Shown here: one piece after another, positions 1 to 12,799 of the stretch
How the letters are laid out: every line of letters starts with the position of its first letter
How positions within the stretch are numbered: position 1 is the first letter of the stretch
Assembly: GCA_026120185.1 (NCBI GenBank)
Contig: JANUWF010002021.1
Location: 743,001-807,000 of the forward strand
Length of the DNA stretch: 64,000 nucleotides
Direction of reading: 5' to 3'
Source: Voacanga thouarsii
Lineage: Eukaryota > Streptophyta > Magnoliopsida > Gentianales > Apocynaceae
Program-made: the position numbers and the translations under genes
Notes under the pieces: model-generated
The model's database searches: none
Seen by the model: the letters and a program-made list of their open reading frames with translations, nothing else
Told to the model about the DNA's origin: nothing

Positions 1-1565
1 GCTATATTTCGGCCCTTGCATGCTTTAGGGAAGAGTAAGAGTGTTGTCTTATGGGAGACATGATAGGAATGTCCTAATCCTACTCTTGTGCCCTACAAAA
101 AATTTCTAAGAGATTCCTACTCTTCTTGATCCCTAGCTTTCCTTACTTCTTAATCAAATAGATTATTCCATTTACCTAAGCTAATTTTATGTCCAGAAAA
201 TTCCAGCAAAGTTCAGTGGCATTGAAGGTTCGAAAATGTCTAAATGTGAGGCATCTTATTGACCAAAAATGGGGAAGAGTTGTGGAAGGTTCCAAGAGAA
301 TTAATCTCTATGGTTGAACCTTCAAAACTCCTACCTAGTTGTGTCATCTTTTTCATGTAGTAAACTAAAAAATTTTCCAACTTCTTGATGAGTCCAATTG
401 TCAAAATTTTCAGCCATCTTTACCTCCCAAATTCTGCCAGGAAAATGACCAATTCACTTAGCTTGAAGGCTGAAAATTCTACCCAAAACCGAGCTGCAAA
501 AAATCTGTGCAAACCAGGAAAATTTTCTGGTCAGTTTCGCAGCTTGGTGAACCAAAAACCAAGCTGTTTCTTCCAGCTTTTCAAGCAGCAATTTAACCTT
601 GTTTTTCCTCCACAAAGAAGGCTAGAAACCAGCCTTAAAGGACCCTCCAATGGCCCTTCAAACCTTCTGCAAGTTGACTGAAATATGGTAGAAAAATCAG
701 CCCAGAAATTCCAGCAAGCCTTGCGGAAAAACTGATCAGAATTTCCAGCTTTGTTCTTTCTTCACCCTTGTCCAAAACTTACTCCATCTTTCTGTACAAA
801 CACACCTTGATCAGCCATGAACTGAACTCCAGCATCCACATCACTGTTCTACATGAAAAATAGCTCCATGGCTGCTCCTAAAATTTCTCCATCAATCACT
901 CCAATCAAGCCATCAATTGGAGTCCATAATTGCAACAAGATATTTTAGCAAGCTACCATAGATTAACCCTCAAACAACCAGAGAATTCCTTCACCATGGT
1001 ACACCATATTTCAACCGCTCTAAAGCTCCTTCAAACATCATTCATCCTAGCAAAAACCCCAACCAATCAGCCGGCTATTGAAGCTTCCAAAAGCTCTCCA
1101 TCAACCAAGATCTCCTTACCATATTTGTTTCCAAAATTGATTCCCTAAAATATTCCTTTTGAATTTCAAACAACCAGCTTTCCTTTTCCTCTCAAATCTA
1201 GAAATCCAATTACCAAAACCCTCCCAAACCAGTCAGCCACTCTTTCCAACAGAATTTCAGCCCGCTTTCTCACACTCTCTCTCTATTCTCTTCATTCTCT
1301 TCAAATCTCCAAGAACACCTACTACCATTCTCACGCCTAAGGCCATTCAAAACCACTTTAATCTTCTCCGAAAACTCTAGATTATACCTACTCATTCTCA
1401 TTAATCCATTCCTACAATTTTTAACATCAAACACGGAAATCAAAACCTCACTTTTGGATAAAAAATCAGAATTTTCTTGAAGGCTCAAGAACACCTTCAA
1501 GGTAAGCATTAACAATCATCTCCATCTTCTTCCATCTTTGACTTTAATGAGTATATACTAATGAA

Positions 1566-1629
<64 letters not shown>

Positions 1630-3941
1630 ACAGAATGGTTACTCCAACCATGGCCATGTTTCCTTCTTCTTCCTTGGACGAATTAAGCTGTCCACGCAAG
1701 AGGATTCTTTCAAAACTACTTCAAGGTAGTCATCATTCAAGTAAGCCTCTCCAATCTCCTCTTTAAAGTTCTAGATTAATGTCTCTTGGATATAATGGGA
1801 TGAGGATGGGATATATTTGGAGATTGATTATGTGTTTTGTGATGGAGTTGGGATTGAAGCATGAGAATGAATGTGTTTGTATGATGAAGATAGGATTGAT
1901 GCATGAGTTGATTTATCTTGGTCGAATGTATGGCATTTTTAGGGTTTGTTCTTGCGTTCATGTCGTGAGTAGTATGAATGATCAAGCATGTTAGGGATTA
2001 TGTCACCTTTTGGTGAATAAGGTTTATGTTCATGTATTCTTGTTAAGGCCATGAATATGATTATGTTAGTGGAGTTTGAATCATGTGTTAGTAGATTTGG
2101 ATCTATATTTTTATTCATGATTTGGATGTTTTGTTGATTGATGTAGAGTGTATGTTCATGATTATAGTTAGCAATAGGCATTATGATCATGACCTTGTTG
2201 CCCCTAAGCTAATTTTGTTTCATCAATAAAAGAATCAATACTATAATTTCTTCTAGTAATTTCGAAAACCCTAGGAAAATGTAGATTTGGACTATTATAT
2301 AAAATAATGATTTTTTAGTCAAATTAATGATAGCATTTATTAAAGAAATAAAATATATAGACATTATATATAATAGTAATATCAAATAAAGCCTTTTATA
2401 TAAATAATCATAATAGGTAAAATATTAATTTTATAAGTCTTATATTCATAAATACTATTAAAATTTATTTATTATCTTTTAATCAAAACCTATTAAAATT
2501 TACTTACAACTAATTTTTGTTACAAATTATTTTCTAACAATTAATTATTAATAGATTATTATTTTAAATAATACCATCTAGGGCCTAGGACCCTTCATCA
2601 AATAAACTCTAATGTATTTATAGAAAGATTTAAATCTACAACTTATTAGTACCTAATTCACAAACCCTAGCTATTTTAATATCAAACTAGATTTATCTTA
2701 CAAACCTTTTATTTATTATCTAGCCTTAAAGCTTGGGACATTAAGGTTATGATTGTAGTAAGTTGAGTTAGGATTATTTGTGAAAGTGAATTTTGGCTTG
2801 AGTTTAATTATAGCTTATGTTTACCCCATGCGGGACTAGGTCAGCGTTTGGAGATCTTTATTTTATCTCAAGTAAAGGATCAGGTAAGCTCCTGCATAAA
2901 ACTTGTTTGTTGCAAAATGTTATTATGGCAAGCTAAACCCACAGTTTGTGAACACTGATTTGGTAAAGGCAATTAGGGATTGTTTCCTTTCTTGTTTCAG
3001 TCAAACCAATTATTTGAAAATCAACAAGTAATTTTATTCAAACACTAAACTGTTTCTAAAATTGACTTTGACAAAGACTTTGGAAACCCTTGATTGCCAT
3101 TTTCAAGTAAAGTTATGTTTTATCAGTTTTCTCCCAAGTGGGATAAACTACGTTAAGTACTCAATAAGGGTAGGCTAGTAGCACTAGTTATGAAGAGCAA
3201 GAGTGAGTCTTCTGGCAGGAGGCCACCTCCAGAAGATGAACTAAACTTAGAGAAACGTCAGTACTACTTAGTCATGCCGGTCTGAGCTAGCAAGTTTCAG
3301 TCATGTGGACTGTGTGTTGCCGAAGTGGACAACTGATTTTGTTTGGGTGTAGAGAATGAGGAGAATCTTACCTGGTAGACCGATCACCTACCTTTTTGTC
3401 AGTCTGCACAAAGTGTGGCATTCTGACCGTTGTATAGTTATGGGGCCCAATGTGTAGTAACCCATGACCGCCCTTTCGAGCGGTTGATTTTATTATACCT
3501 GTAAGGTTGGAAAAGTTAAAATGCCACTCTTGCTTTTGAACTTTATTTATTGCTTGCCAGTATTTTTTTATGAAGTTCTTACACCTTGCATTTATGAACA
3601 ATTTTCACTGAACACTCAAAGCACACACGGACTTACTGAGACTTTTATCTCATCACTCTTTTTACCATGATTTCAGGTCGATCATGCTATGGGAATGAGT
3701 AGCTAGTTGTTGCCTGCCTTGGAGGATATTCTGTTATTTATTTTTATGTGATGCTTTGGGAGTTGAGAGTGAACAATTGTTGTTTTTATTTTGGATTTGT
3801 ATTGAATTTTTGGATTGTAATAAGTTTTAATTTTTGAAGTATTGTTTTATTTTGATTGTGTGACCTAGTTATAAAGACCCCTTGTCCTTTGGACGGGGCA
3901 ACGTCCCTGGCCCTGTTGGGCCTAGGTAGTAGGGTGTTACA
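1..3941 (+). mobile_element. Tekay-like LTR, family 1, copy A (left end outside window)
   Basis: This is non-coding LTR sequence. It ends at 3941 in GGTGTTACA, preceded by a conserved block (about 3870-3935) that is shared, reverse-complemented, with the starts of copies B (8746) and C (48335). Comparison with copy B suggests only about 370 bp at its left end lie outside the window, giving roughly 4.3 kb in total. It interrupts Tekay-like LTR copy D, whose sequence resumes at 3942. The 5 bp after it (TCAAT, 3942-3946) is the expected target duplication, but the partner lies outside the window. The short ORFs inside it do not recur in copies B and C and are treated as chance. Whether it is a solo LTR or part of a full element cannot be seen. 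Confidence 0.8.
1573..1628. repeat. (TC)n microsatellite in copy A
   Basis: A pure TC dinucleotide run of about 28 units. The same tract occurs at the matching place in copies B and C (as GA, because those copies are inverted), so it belongs to the LTR family and did not arise here independently. Confidence 0.97.
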
Positions 3942-4766
3942 TCAATGGCCAGAAAGAGAAATTTTAGGGTAATCTAGAAAGAGAAATTGATCAATGCAAT
4001 GAGATGTATGTTCTGGTGTGAATTGTGCTAAACGGGGTATCGAGGGCATTTTCGTCATTTTGACCGCGTTCAATACTTCGACAGCGAATTTGACCAGGTA
4101 GAGAGGGAATTGAAGAATTTAATTGTTACCAATGGATTCAGAGGAATTTTTGGAGTTGGATAGTGAAATAAAATATTTTTCCATTACAGACCTGATTTTG
4201 GTCATTTCTGAAGAAAATAGAAATTGCAGTTGGAAATGGGACGTGTGGCTTCTTATGATTGGTGGATGAAAATAAGTGTCGTTTAGTGAATGGTTAATGA
4301 GGTCAAGTGCTTCTATTTGATTGGTTGTAAGTTGAGATAATATAGAGGGCCCACAAGAAATAAATAAGGATGGCCCACAAGCATGACAATCTTGACCAAG
4401 TTGAACCACCTTTTGACTTCATTTGACCAATCTTAATTAATCTAATCTTGATTTGAGCAAGTTAACCATGGTTGAATGTGCATGGCCATGCAAGATTAGA
4501 AAATATCTATTGGTTTTTGAGAATCCTAGGGATTTCTACAAGATTCTCCAATACTCTTGTAGGTTCTACATAATTCCAACACCATCTACGATATTCCACA
4601 ATTTTCTTTTGAATTCTATAAAGATCTAAGGGCTTCTAGAGTTTCCAAATCACCATAGAATTCTTGAATATTCAAAATGACACCTAAGTAGCTAGGTGGA
4701 CCAATCAAGAGCTTCCAAATGTTTGAGACCATTTAATAAACCTTTGAATTGAAGACCATATTTCTC

Positions 4767-4775
4767 TATATATAG
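4767..4775 (+). promoter_or_regulatory. TATA box candidate of family-2 LTR
   Basis: TATATATAG lies about 0.8 kb into the visible part of the LTR and is followed by purine-rich sequence. It is the best candidate for the U3 core promoter in this copy. This rests on sequence alone, with no transcript evidence. Confidence 0.45.
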
Positions 4776-5850
4776 GCCATGAAGGCCAACTAAAATGGCT
4801 TTAGATAGCCAGAATTTCGGAGCAAACAAGAGAGAAAAGGGAGAAGAGAAAAGAAAAGGAAATAGAGAAGAAAGAGAGAGAGAAACCGGAAATAGAGAGG
4901 AGATAAAGAGAGAGAGAAAAGCAAGAAGATGCTTGGATTGTTCAGCCTCCAAACACAGCAAAGAAAAGGTAAAGATCTACCTTACTTGAAGTAAAGTTAT
5001 TATATAAAGCATGGAGATCATTTTGGTATATATATTGTGAGAAGTTTATGTGTGAATTATGGAAACTAGTTAGGTGAAGTTGTGTGAAAGCTGTCCGTGT
5101 GTGTAGAAAATTCTGGAAGGTTTTATGTTCAGTAAATCTGTAACGTTTCTAGATTTGAACAAAGAAGGAATATATATTTGTAGCTACGTATCATAGAGAC
5201 ATTTTAGAACAAGTTTGAGGTTAATCGGATTTACGGATCAAAAGTTATGGTGAAAATAGTAAAAGGTGCCACTGGAACTTTGTGTTCAAAACTGAACAAA
5301 ATGGACAACAGAATTTGTACTCCATGAATTAGAACTTGTAAAGGAATGTCTTAAGGATATTTTACAATTGGTTTGACATCATTTGGATTTGTGGATTAAA
5401 AGTTATGGGCAAAACAAGTTAGGGTGTCAAACTGGAAAATTGCAGACTGTTTAGGAAAGAATGAATAGTGAAACTAAGTCAAAACTACTGAGGCTATTTT
5501 TGCCTAGTACCGTGATACTAGAACCAGAACTCTAAAAATTACCTACACTGAATTAAATTTATGAGTCTTATGGTCATTTTGGTATATCATGGAGCCAAAT
5601 CGTAGTTGTAAATTGAAAGTTATGTGTAAAACAAAATGGTGTGTCAAACCAGTGAAATTCCAGAAAGTAGTCCGAAAATGAATGGACTTAAGGGTGACTA
5701 CTCATATGATTTTGGATAAATTAATTGGGGAAACATGAAGTGAATCCCTTGTTTATATAGGGAGGAAGGATGTGGAAAAAGGAAAATGAAAGAATTGATC
5801 AAACGACGGAAAAACGACGCGAATGAAAGTTAAACGTTTTCCTTAATCGA

Positions 5851-5967
5851 CGGCTAACCATCGGCCTTGTCGGCTAACCGTCGGCCCCATCGGCTAAACG
5901 ATGGTTGAACATCGGCTAACCGTCGAGCACATCGGCCGGAAGTCAACTACCTGTCGGCTATTTTTCG
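5851..5967 (+). repeat. Tandem array of about 20-bp CGGCTAACC units in LTR copy D
   Basis: Six degenerate units begin with CGGCTAAC or CGGC at about 20-bp spacing (5851, 5871, 5891, about 5913, about 5933, 5955). The array contains three strict GTCGGC words (5869, 5880, 5953), the reverse complement of the RCCGAC core. A related array in inverted orientation lies at 32362-32458 in the solo LTR of the same family. Confidence 0.8.
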
Positions 5968-7633
5968 GCCAAACACGAATTGATCCGAAAACGATGTTTG
6001 ATGTAGGTTTAGCGATAAACGGTCAACGGAACATCGAAAATGGTAGAAACGAAGGTTTAACGGCCATGAATGGAAATGATTACTTAGGACACAAGGTGAG
6101 CCCTTGGATTTCTAAAACTCTTTCTAAAGTTAGTGTGCTTTGTTTTTCCATGAAATACTATTTTATATACCGTTTGGGACATTTTATGCAAATATGTTTG
6201 GAAACATTGAATTTAATCCTCTTTTGGAATTAGAATTCTGGATTCCTTTAAATGCATTCTTTTTGGAATCGGGTATTTGGAAAATGTTCCAAATGTCCTT
6301 ATTGGAATATTTTATGAAAACCTTTGGAACTCGGGTATTCGGTAAATGATCAAAATATCCTTATTGGAACTCTTGTGAATATTTTTCAAATCGGGTAAGG
6401 GTAAAATGACCCGAATACCCTCGAAAAGTCTTTTGGAATCGTGTATCGGCAAAATGACCTGAATACCCTTGGAAATAACTTCTGTGATCAAGTACGGGAA
6501 AATGACTCGGTTACTCTTAGAAACATATTTTGATGTGTGAATAGAACCCTTTATCTGGTTTCATCATGATTTTGGAAAAATGTTATTTTGCCTCAAAAAC
6601 TGTTTTGATGTGAAAATTCTGTGAGATCAGATAACCCTCTATCCTGATCAGTCAGACGGGGTTGGTGACGTTGAGTACTCAGCAAGGACTTTGATCTTTG
6701 TACTAGCCCATGTTAGAGATAGACGACCCCAAGTAACCTAATCAGTTTTGGGGATTGTCTTACTCTAAATAGGGTGACAGGACATTGAGATGAGTCATCC
6801 TGGCTAGCCGTTTTGAGCCTGGCAATTGCCTATTGATTATGATGGTGGATTATTCACATGATACCGAGCGGGTACACTTGGTGCGTTCAATCCCTTGCCA
6901 CCTCGATGGTGATTGACATCAGGATTAGGACCCCTGGCTTATAATGGCAAGTAAAAGATCCCCAAGTGCAAGATGAGGTACATTTGTACGCTGCTCACCA
7001 TTCCAGCATAACATGGGTGACGTGCTGTAAGGCATAGTCCCTGGCACAAGAGACCATGTAGCCAAAGGCAAGGACTGCTGGACTTGCATACAGGTCGACC
7101 TTCTGTTAAAGAAGTGCCTATGATTAGAAAAACATGGGGCAATGATTTGAAAGTTGAAACATCGTTTTCCAAAAAAATCATTGAGTTTTAAATACACTCT
7201 TCATTATAGAGTTTTGGATTCATTTCTAATGAACAAATGATTATTTCATAAAAAAATTGTGTACTCTACTTCTTCAATAAAATATTAGCATACATAGGAC
7301 TCATTGAGTGATTTTCCACTCACACGTATCTTTTACCTTACCCTTTTATAGGATCTGGAGTTGAAAAGATCTAAGGATAGAGGACGATACCATAGTGATC
7401 ACAGAAAAGGTTCAGACGTTTCCCTTTTTGGATAATGTACCTTATTACTGAGGTTGAATGGAAACTTTCATGTATGAAAATCTTTATTACTTGTGCACAC
7501 TTGACCATTAATATGGGTTGTTGTATGAATCTGAACTTGCATACTCTGTTGATTTCCATTATAAAGACACCTTGTTTAGGTAATTGGATAGGGCAACACC
7601 CGATGTTGATATGCTTCCGCTGTACTTTTAGTA

Positions 7634-7638
7634 GGTGT
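7634..7638. repeat. Left target-site duplication of Athila-1 (GGTGT)
   Basis: GGTGT here is paired with GGGGT at 20727-20731 (one mismatch). Removing the element and one copy restores the end of the family-2 LTR seen intact at 55615-55622. Confidence 0.85.
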
Positions 7639-7821
7639 TGATAGGGGCTAAATTGCTTATATTTTTCCTAGTTATTTAAGGTTCTTTTGTGATACACTTT
7701 GTTCAGTAACTAATCATATTCCTTCATATTTGAGATTTTACCATTAGAAAGGTATTTTGTTCATTATTACAGATTTTTAGGGTAAAACGGAACCAAAAAG
7801 TAGTAAAACAGAGGAGAGGCA

Positions 7822-8090
7822 ACACCGGCTAGGACCCTAGAATCGGTGCCTGCCATGCACTGGATTGCACGAACTTCAAAGCAACAAAAATTTGTCAAAA
7901 CAGAGCAGAACAGAGTGGAACCGGTGTCGGATCCAAGAGTTAAGGCAGTGCTGGCCACATTCTGGTCTTCATCATGTGAAATTCGGAGAAAAATTGATGA
8001 ACAAGTGGAGGAACAGAACACAACCGGTGCCAGCTCCAAGAGTCAAGGCGGCGCCGGCTATGCCCTGATGTTAAGGCAGTGCTTGATTTT
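7822..8090 (+). repeat. GC-rich degenerate inverted-repeat array in Athila-1 U3
   Basis: Three clusters near 7824, 7917 and 8022 contain words such as ACCGGCT, CCGGTGCC and GGCGCCGGC (8050-8058). Two of them share the layout CCGGTG..., CCAAGAGT, AAGGC..., GC.GGC and can fold on themselves. They stand out sharply from the AT-rich surroundings. The 3' LTR has the same array with one block fewer. Confidence 0.7.
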
Positions 8091-10296
8091 TTCTATGCAG
8101 TTTTTGTTAAGCTGAGGAGTTTTAGTATCTTCCAACTTCTACTTGGCCAAGAACTTTGTACCTACGAGTTTAAGCACTTCCTAAGCCTTTAAATAGATAA
8201 AAACACAAGGGAAAGTGGGAGAATTCATTGATCAACATAGAAAATTACTCAATCAAATGAGGAATTCTTCAATTCAAGGATGGTTGTACAAGAAGGTCAT
8301 CAAAGAAAGAATAAGGAGGCTTGTCTATGAGTGCTTTCTTTTACTTTATTTTCTTTTTCTTGACAATGATATGTTAATTATTTTATTGTAATTCGACATT
8401 ATTTTAGATATTCATGATGTTTAGAGATATTTGATCTTTTGATTAATTGATTATTATTCTTGATATTTAATTACTCGTGCTTATTACAATATTAATTGAT
8501 TGTTTTCCATTGACTTGCTTGAAAATAGGATTAGTGATAGTTCAATTGATTGATTTCATATTTGTTGTCTTTTAACTTGCCTGAAAATAGGGTTAATTGT
8601 TAAAAACAGAGTATTTAAAGGTTAATTGATGTCCACCAGAATATGGATTCAATTGGTTAATTTCATGGGTTAAGTTTGCCTGAGAATGGGACTTAATCAA
8701 AGAATTGTGTTTAATACATCTTTTGGATAAGACTGGTTGAGACAGTGTAACACCCGACTACCTAGGCCCAATAGGATCGGGGATGTCGCCCCGTCCAAAA
8801 GACAAGGGATCTTTATAACTAGGACAAAAAAAAAATAATAATAATACTTTAAAATTTAAAACTTATTACAACCCAAAAATCCATGAAGAAATCCAAAATA
8901 AAAATTGTTCACTCTCAACTCCCAAAATATTTTATAAAATAAATAATAGAATATCTTCCAAGAAGGAAACAACTAGCTACTCATCCCCACAGCAGGATCG
9001 AAATGAAATCATGATAAAAAGGGGTGATGAGATAAAAATCTCAATAAGTTCGTGTGTGCTTTGAATGTTCAGTGAAAACAGTTCATGAATGCAAGATGTA
9101 AGGACTTTCATAAGAAAAATACTGGCAAGCAATAAGCCATATTAAAAATCAAGAGTGGCGTTTTTGCTTTTCCATCCATACATGTATAATAAAATCAACC
9201 ACTCAAAAGGGTGGTCGTAGGTTACCACACGTTGGGCCCCATAACCATACAACGGTCAGAATGCCACATTTTGTGTAGATTGACAAAACGGTAGGTGATT
9301 GGCCTACCAGGTAAGATACTCCTCATTCTCTACACCCAAACAAAATCGGTTGTCTACTCCGGCAACACACAGTCCATATGATTGAAACCTGCTAGCTTGG
9401 ACCGGCATGACTAAGTAGTACTGACATTTCTCTAAGTTGAGTCATCTTCTGGAGGTGGCTTCTTACCAGAAGACTCACTCTTACTCTTCAAAACTAGTAC
9501 TACTAGCCTACTCTTATTGAGTACTCAACGTAGTTTATCCCACTTGGGAGAAAACTGACAAAACATAGCTTTACTTGAAAGTGGCAATCAAGGGTTTCCA
9601 AAGTCCATGTAAAAGATTAGTTTTAGAAACAATTTGGTGTTTGAGTAAAACTGCTTGAAGATTTTCAAATAATTGGTTTGACTGGAACAAGAAAAGAAGC
9701 AGTCCTTAATTGCCTTTACCAAATTGGTGTTCACATCCTTGTGTTTAGCTTGCCATGGTAACCTTTTACAACAACAAGTTTTATGTAGGAGTTTACCTGA
9801 TCCTTTGCTCGAGATAAAATAAAGATCTCCAAAAGCTGACCTAACCCCACCTGGGGTAAACATAAGCTATAATTAAACTCAAGCCATAATTTTCTTTCAC
9901 AAATAATCCTAGTTCAACTTACCACAATCATGACCCTAGTGTCCCAAGCTTCAAGGCTAGATAATAATTAAAGGGTTTATAAAATAAATCTAGCTTGATA
10001 TTAAAATAACTAGGGTTTGTGAAATAATTACTAATAAGTTGTTGGTTTAAATAGTTCTATAAATAAATTAGGGTTAATTTGATGAAGGATCCTAGGTCCT
10101 AGATGATACTATTTAAAATAATGATTTATAATAACTAATGGTTAGAAAATAATTGGTAAATAAAATTAGTTGTAAGTGAATTTTAATACATTTGATTAAA
10201 AGATAATAAATAAATATTATTATTATTTTTTAACATAAGACTTACAAAATTAATATTTTTCCTTTTATGATTATTTATATAAAAGGCTTTATTTGA

Positions 10297-10350
<54 letters not shown>
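10297..10350. repeat. (ATT)n microsatellite in copy B
   Basis: An ATT trinucleotide run of about 18 units. Copies A and C have only short AT-rich sequence at the matching place, so this is an expansion private to copy B. Confidence 0.95.
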
Positions 10351-10353
<3 letters not shown>

Positions 10354-11098
10354 ATATGTATATATTTTATTTCTTTAACAAAAGCTATCATTTATTTGAC
10401 TAAAATATCATTATTTTCTATAATAGTACAAATCCACATTTTCCTAGGGTTTTCGAAATCACTAGAAGGACTAGTATTAATTATTTTATTGATGAAATAA
10501 AATTGGCTAACTTAATTAGCTTAGGGACAATAAGGTCATGATCATAATTCCTATTGCTAACCATAATCATGAACATACACTCTACACTAATCAACAAAAC
10601 ATCCAAATCATGGATAAAAGCATATATCCAAATCTACCAACACATGATACAAACTCCATTAAACATAATCATATTCATGGCCTCAACAAGAATACAAGAA
10701 CATAAAACCCTATTCACCAAAGGTGACATAATCTCTAACATGCTTGATCATTCATACCATTCACGGCATGAAGGCATGCATCAAACCCTAAAACATCATA
10801 AAATTTAACCAAGATAAATCCTCCTCATGCATCAATCCCAACTCCATCATATAAACACATTCATTCTCATGATTCAATCTCAACTCCATCACAAAACACA
10901 TGCTCAAACTTTAATCATAATCCATCCTTTTCCAAAAACATCCTAAAGACATGAATCTAGAATTTTAAGAGAAGATTGAAGAGACCTACTTGAATGATGA
11001 CTACCTTGAAGATGTTTCAAGAGGATCCTCACGCTTGGAAAGCTTGATCCGTCCAAGAGGGAAGAAGAAAAATGGCCATGGTTGGAGTAACCATTCAG

Positions 11099-11100
<2 letters not shown>

Positions 11101-11161
<61 letters not shown>
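11101..11161. repeat. (GA)n microsatellite in copy B
   Basis: About 30 GA units, the counterpart of the (TC)n at 1573-1628 in copy A and the (AG)n at 50644-50705 in copy C. Confidence 0.97.
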
Positions 11162-11164
<3 letters not shown>

Positions 11165-12730
11165 ATTAGTATATATTCATTAAGATTAAATATGGATAAA
11201 GGTGGAGTTATTTGTTCATGCTTACCTTAAAAGTGTTCTTGAGCTTTCAAGAAAATGTTGGTTTTTTATCCGAAAGTGAAACTTTGATTTCAGCATTTGA
11301 TGTTAAAAATTGTAGGAATGGATTCAAGAGGATGAGTAGGTGTGATCTAGAGTTTTTGGAGAAGATTGGAGAGGTTTTGAGTGGTCTTAGGCATGAGAAT
11401 GGTGGTAGGTGTTCTTGGTGTTCTTGGAGGTTTGGAGAGAATGAAGAAAATGGAGGAAGCTGGCCAAAATTCTGCTTGGAAAGAGTGGCTGACTGGTTTG
11501 GAGAATTTTGGTAATTGGATTTTCAGATTTGAGAGAAAAAGGAAAGCTGGTTGTTTCAGATTATGGTAGCAAATATGGTAAGAAGATCTTGGTTGATGGA
11601 GGTCTTTTGGAAGCTTCAATGGCCGACTGAATTGCTGGAATTCTGTTGAGATGAATGTTGGTTGAATGAGCTTTAGGGTAGCTGAAATATGGTGTACAAT
11701 GGTGAGGGAATTTTCTGAATGTTTGAGGCTTAATCCATGGAAGGTTGATGAAATAAATTGCTGAAATTTTGGACTCTAATTGAGGGCTTGATTGCAGTGA
11801 TTGATGGAGGGATTTTAGGAGCAGCCATGGAGATTTTTCGTGCAAAACAATGGTGTAGATGATGAAGTTCAGTCCATGGCTGATCACGGTGGGTTTTACA
11901 GAAAAATGGGATGAGTTTCGGACAAGGGTGAAGAAGAAACAAAGCTGAAAATTCTGATTAGTCCTTCACAAGGCTTGCTGGAAATTCTATGCAGATTTTT
12001 CTACCATGTCTCATCCGATTTACTGCAGGTTTGAAGGGATATTGGAAGGTCCTTTAAAGTTGGTTTCCAACCTTTTTTATGGAGGAAGGATAAGGTTGAA
12101 TTGCTGGTTGAAAAGATGGATGAAACATCTTGGTTCTTGGCTCACCAAGCTGCGAAAATTGCCCAGGAATTTTCCTGGTTTGCATAGCTCTTGAGCAGTC
12201 TGGTTTTGGCTGAAGTTTTCAGTCTTCAAGCTGAGTGAATTGGTCATTGTTCTGGCAGTATTTGAGAGGGAAAAATGGCTAAAGATTTTGACAATTGAAC
12301 TGATCAAGAAGCTGGAAAATTTTCAGATTACTACATGAAGAAGATGAACACACATAGGTTGGAGTTTGAAGGTTCAACTATAGAGATTAATTCTCTTGGG
12401 AACCTTCCATAACTCTTCCCCATTTTCGGTCAAAAAGATATCCTCACAAAGACATTTTCAAAACCTAAATATCACAGAACCTTGCTCGAATTTTCTGGAA
12501 ATAAAACTAGCTTAGATAAATTGAACAACCTAATTGATTAAAAACTAAGGGAAGCTAGAGATCAAAAAGGGTATGAATCCCTTAAAAATTTTTGTAGGGT
12601 ACAAGAGTGGAATTAGGACATTCCATTTCATGTCTCCCCTAGGACAACATTCCTACTCCTCCTTAAGGCATACAAGGGTTGAACCCACCTATCAAAAAAA
12701 TAAAATTTAATCATGCTAACATTTAATTGA

Positions 12731-12799
12731 TGGAATTTGAACCTAAGACCTTAAAGATTAATTCCAAAGCTCTAACCACTAAACCACAACAACTCTTGT
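12731..12799 (-). other. tRNA-like segment inside family-1 LTR (copy B)
   Basis: Read on the minus strand, this stretch has a Pol III A-box-like sequence (TGGTTTAGTGGTTAGAGC) and, about 30 nt downstream, a B-box-like sequence (GGTTCAAATTCC). The spacing is that of a tRNA gene. The expected acceptor-stem pairing between the two ends is missing, so it is not a functional tRNA. The segment recurs at the same LTR position in copy C (52297-52362). A tRNA-derived SINE head or tRNA relic absorbed into the LTR is the most likely reading. Confidence 0.6.

Larger units (their letters stand above)
3942..7638 (+). mobile_element. Tekay-like LTR, family 2, copy D (main part)
   Basis: This is LTR sequence homologous to both LTRs of the chromovirus at 41624-55622 and to the solo LTR at 30451-34343. 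For example, the block ending in GTGTGGCTTCTT near 4256 recurs near 42123 and 52620. Its 5' start is missing because copy A is inserted near the start of the LTR. Its last six bases, GTTACA, are displaced to 20732-20737 by the Athila-1 insertion. Rejoining the flanks at 7638 and 20732 gives the same end sequence as the LTR end at 55615-55622. It carries a TATA-like box and a GC-rich tandem array, annotated separately. No coding capacity was found. Confidence 0.85.

Noticed and set aside
3368..3601. 77-codon ORF on the minus strand
   Set aside because: It lies in LTR copy A and does not recur as an open frame in copies B (near 9050-9300) or C (near 48660-48900).
12731..12799. Functional tRNA gene
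   Set aside because: Acceptor-stem halves do not pair and the anticodon arm is not convincing; only the A- and B-box-like parts are present.
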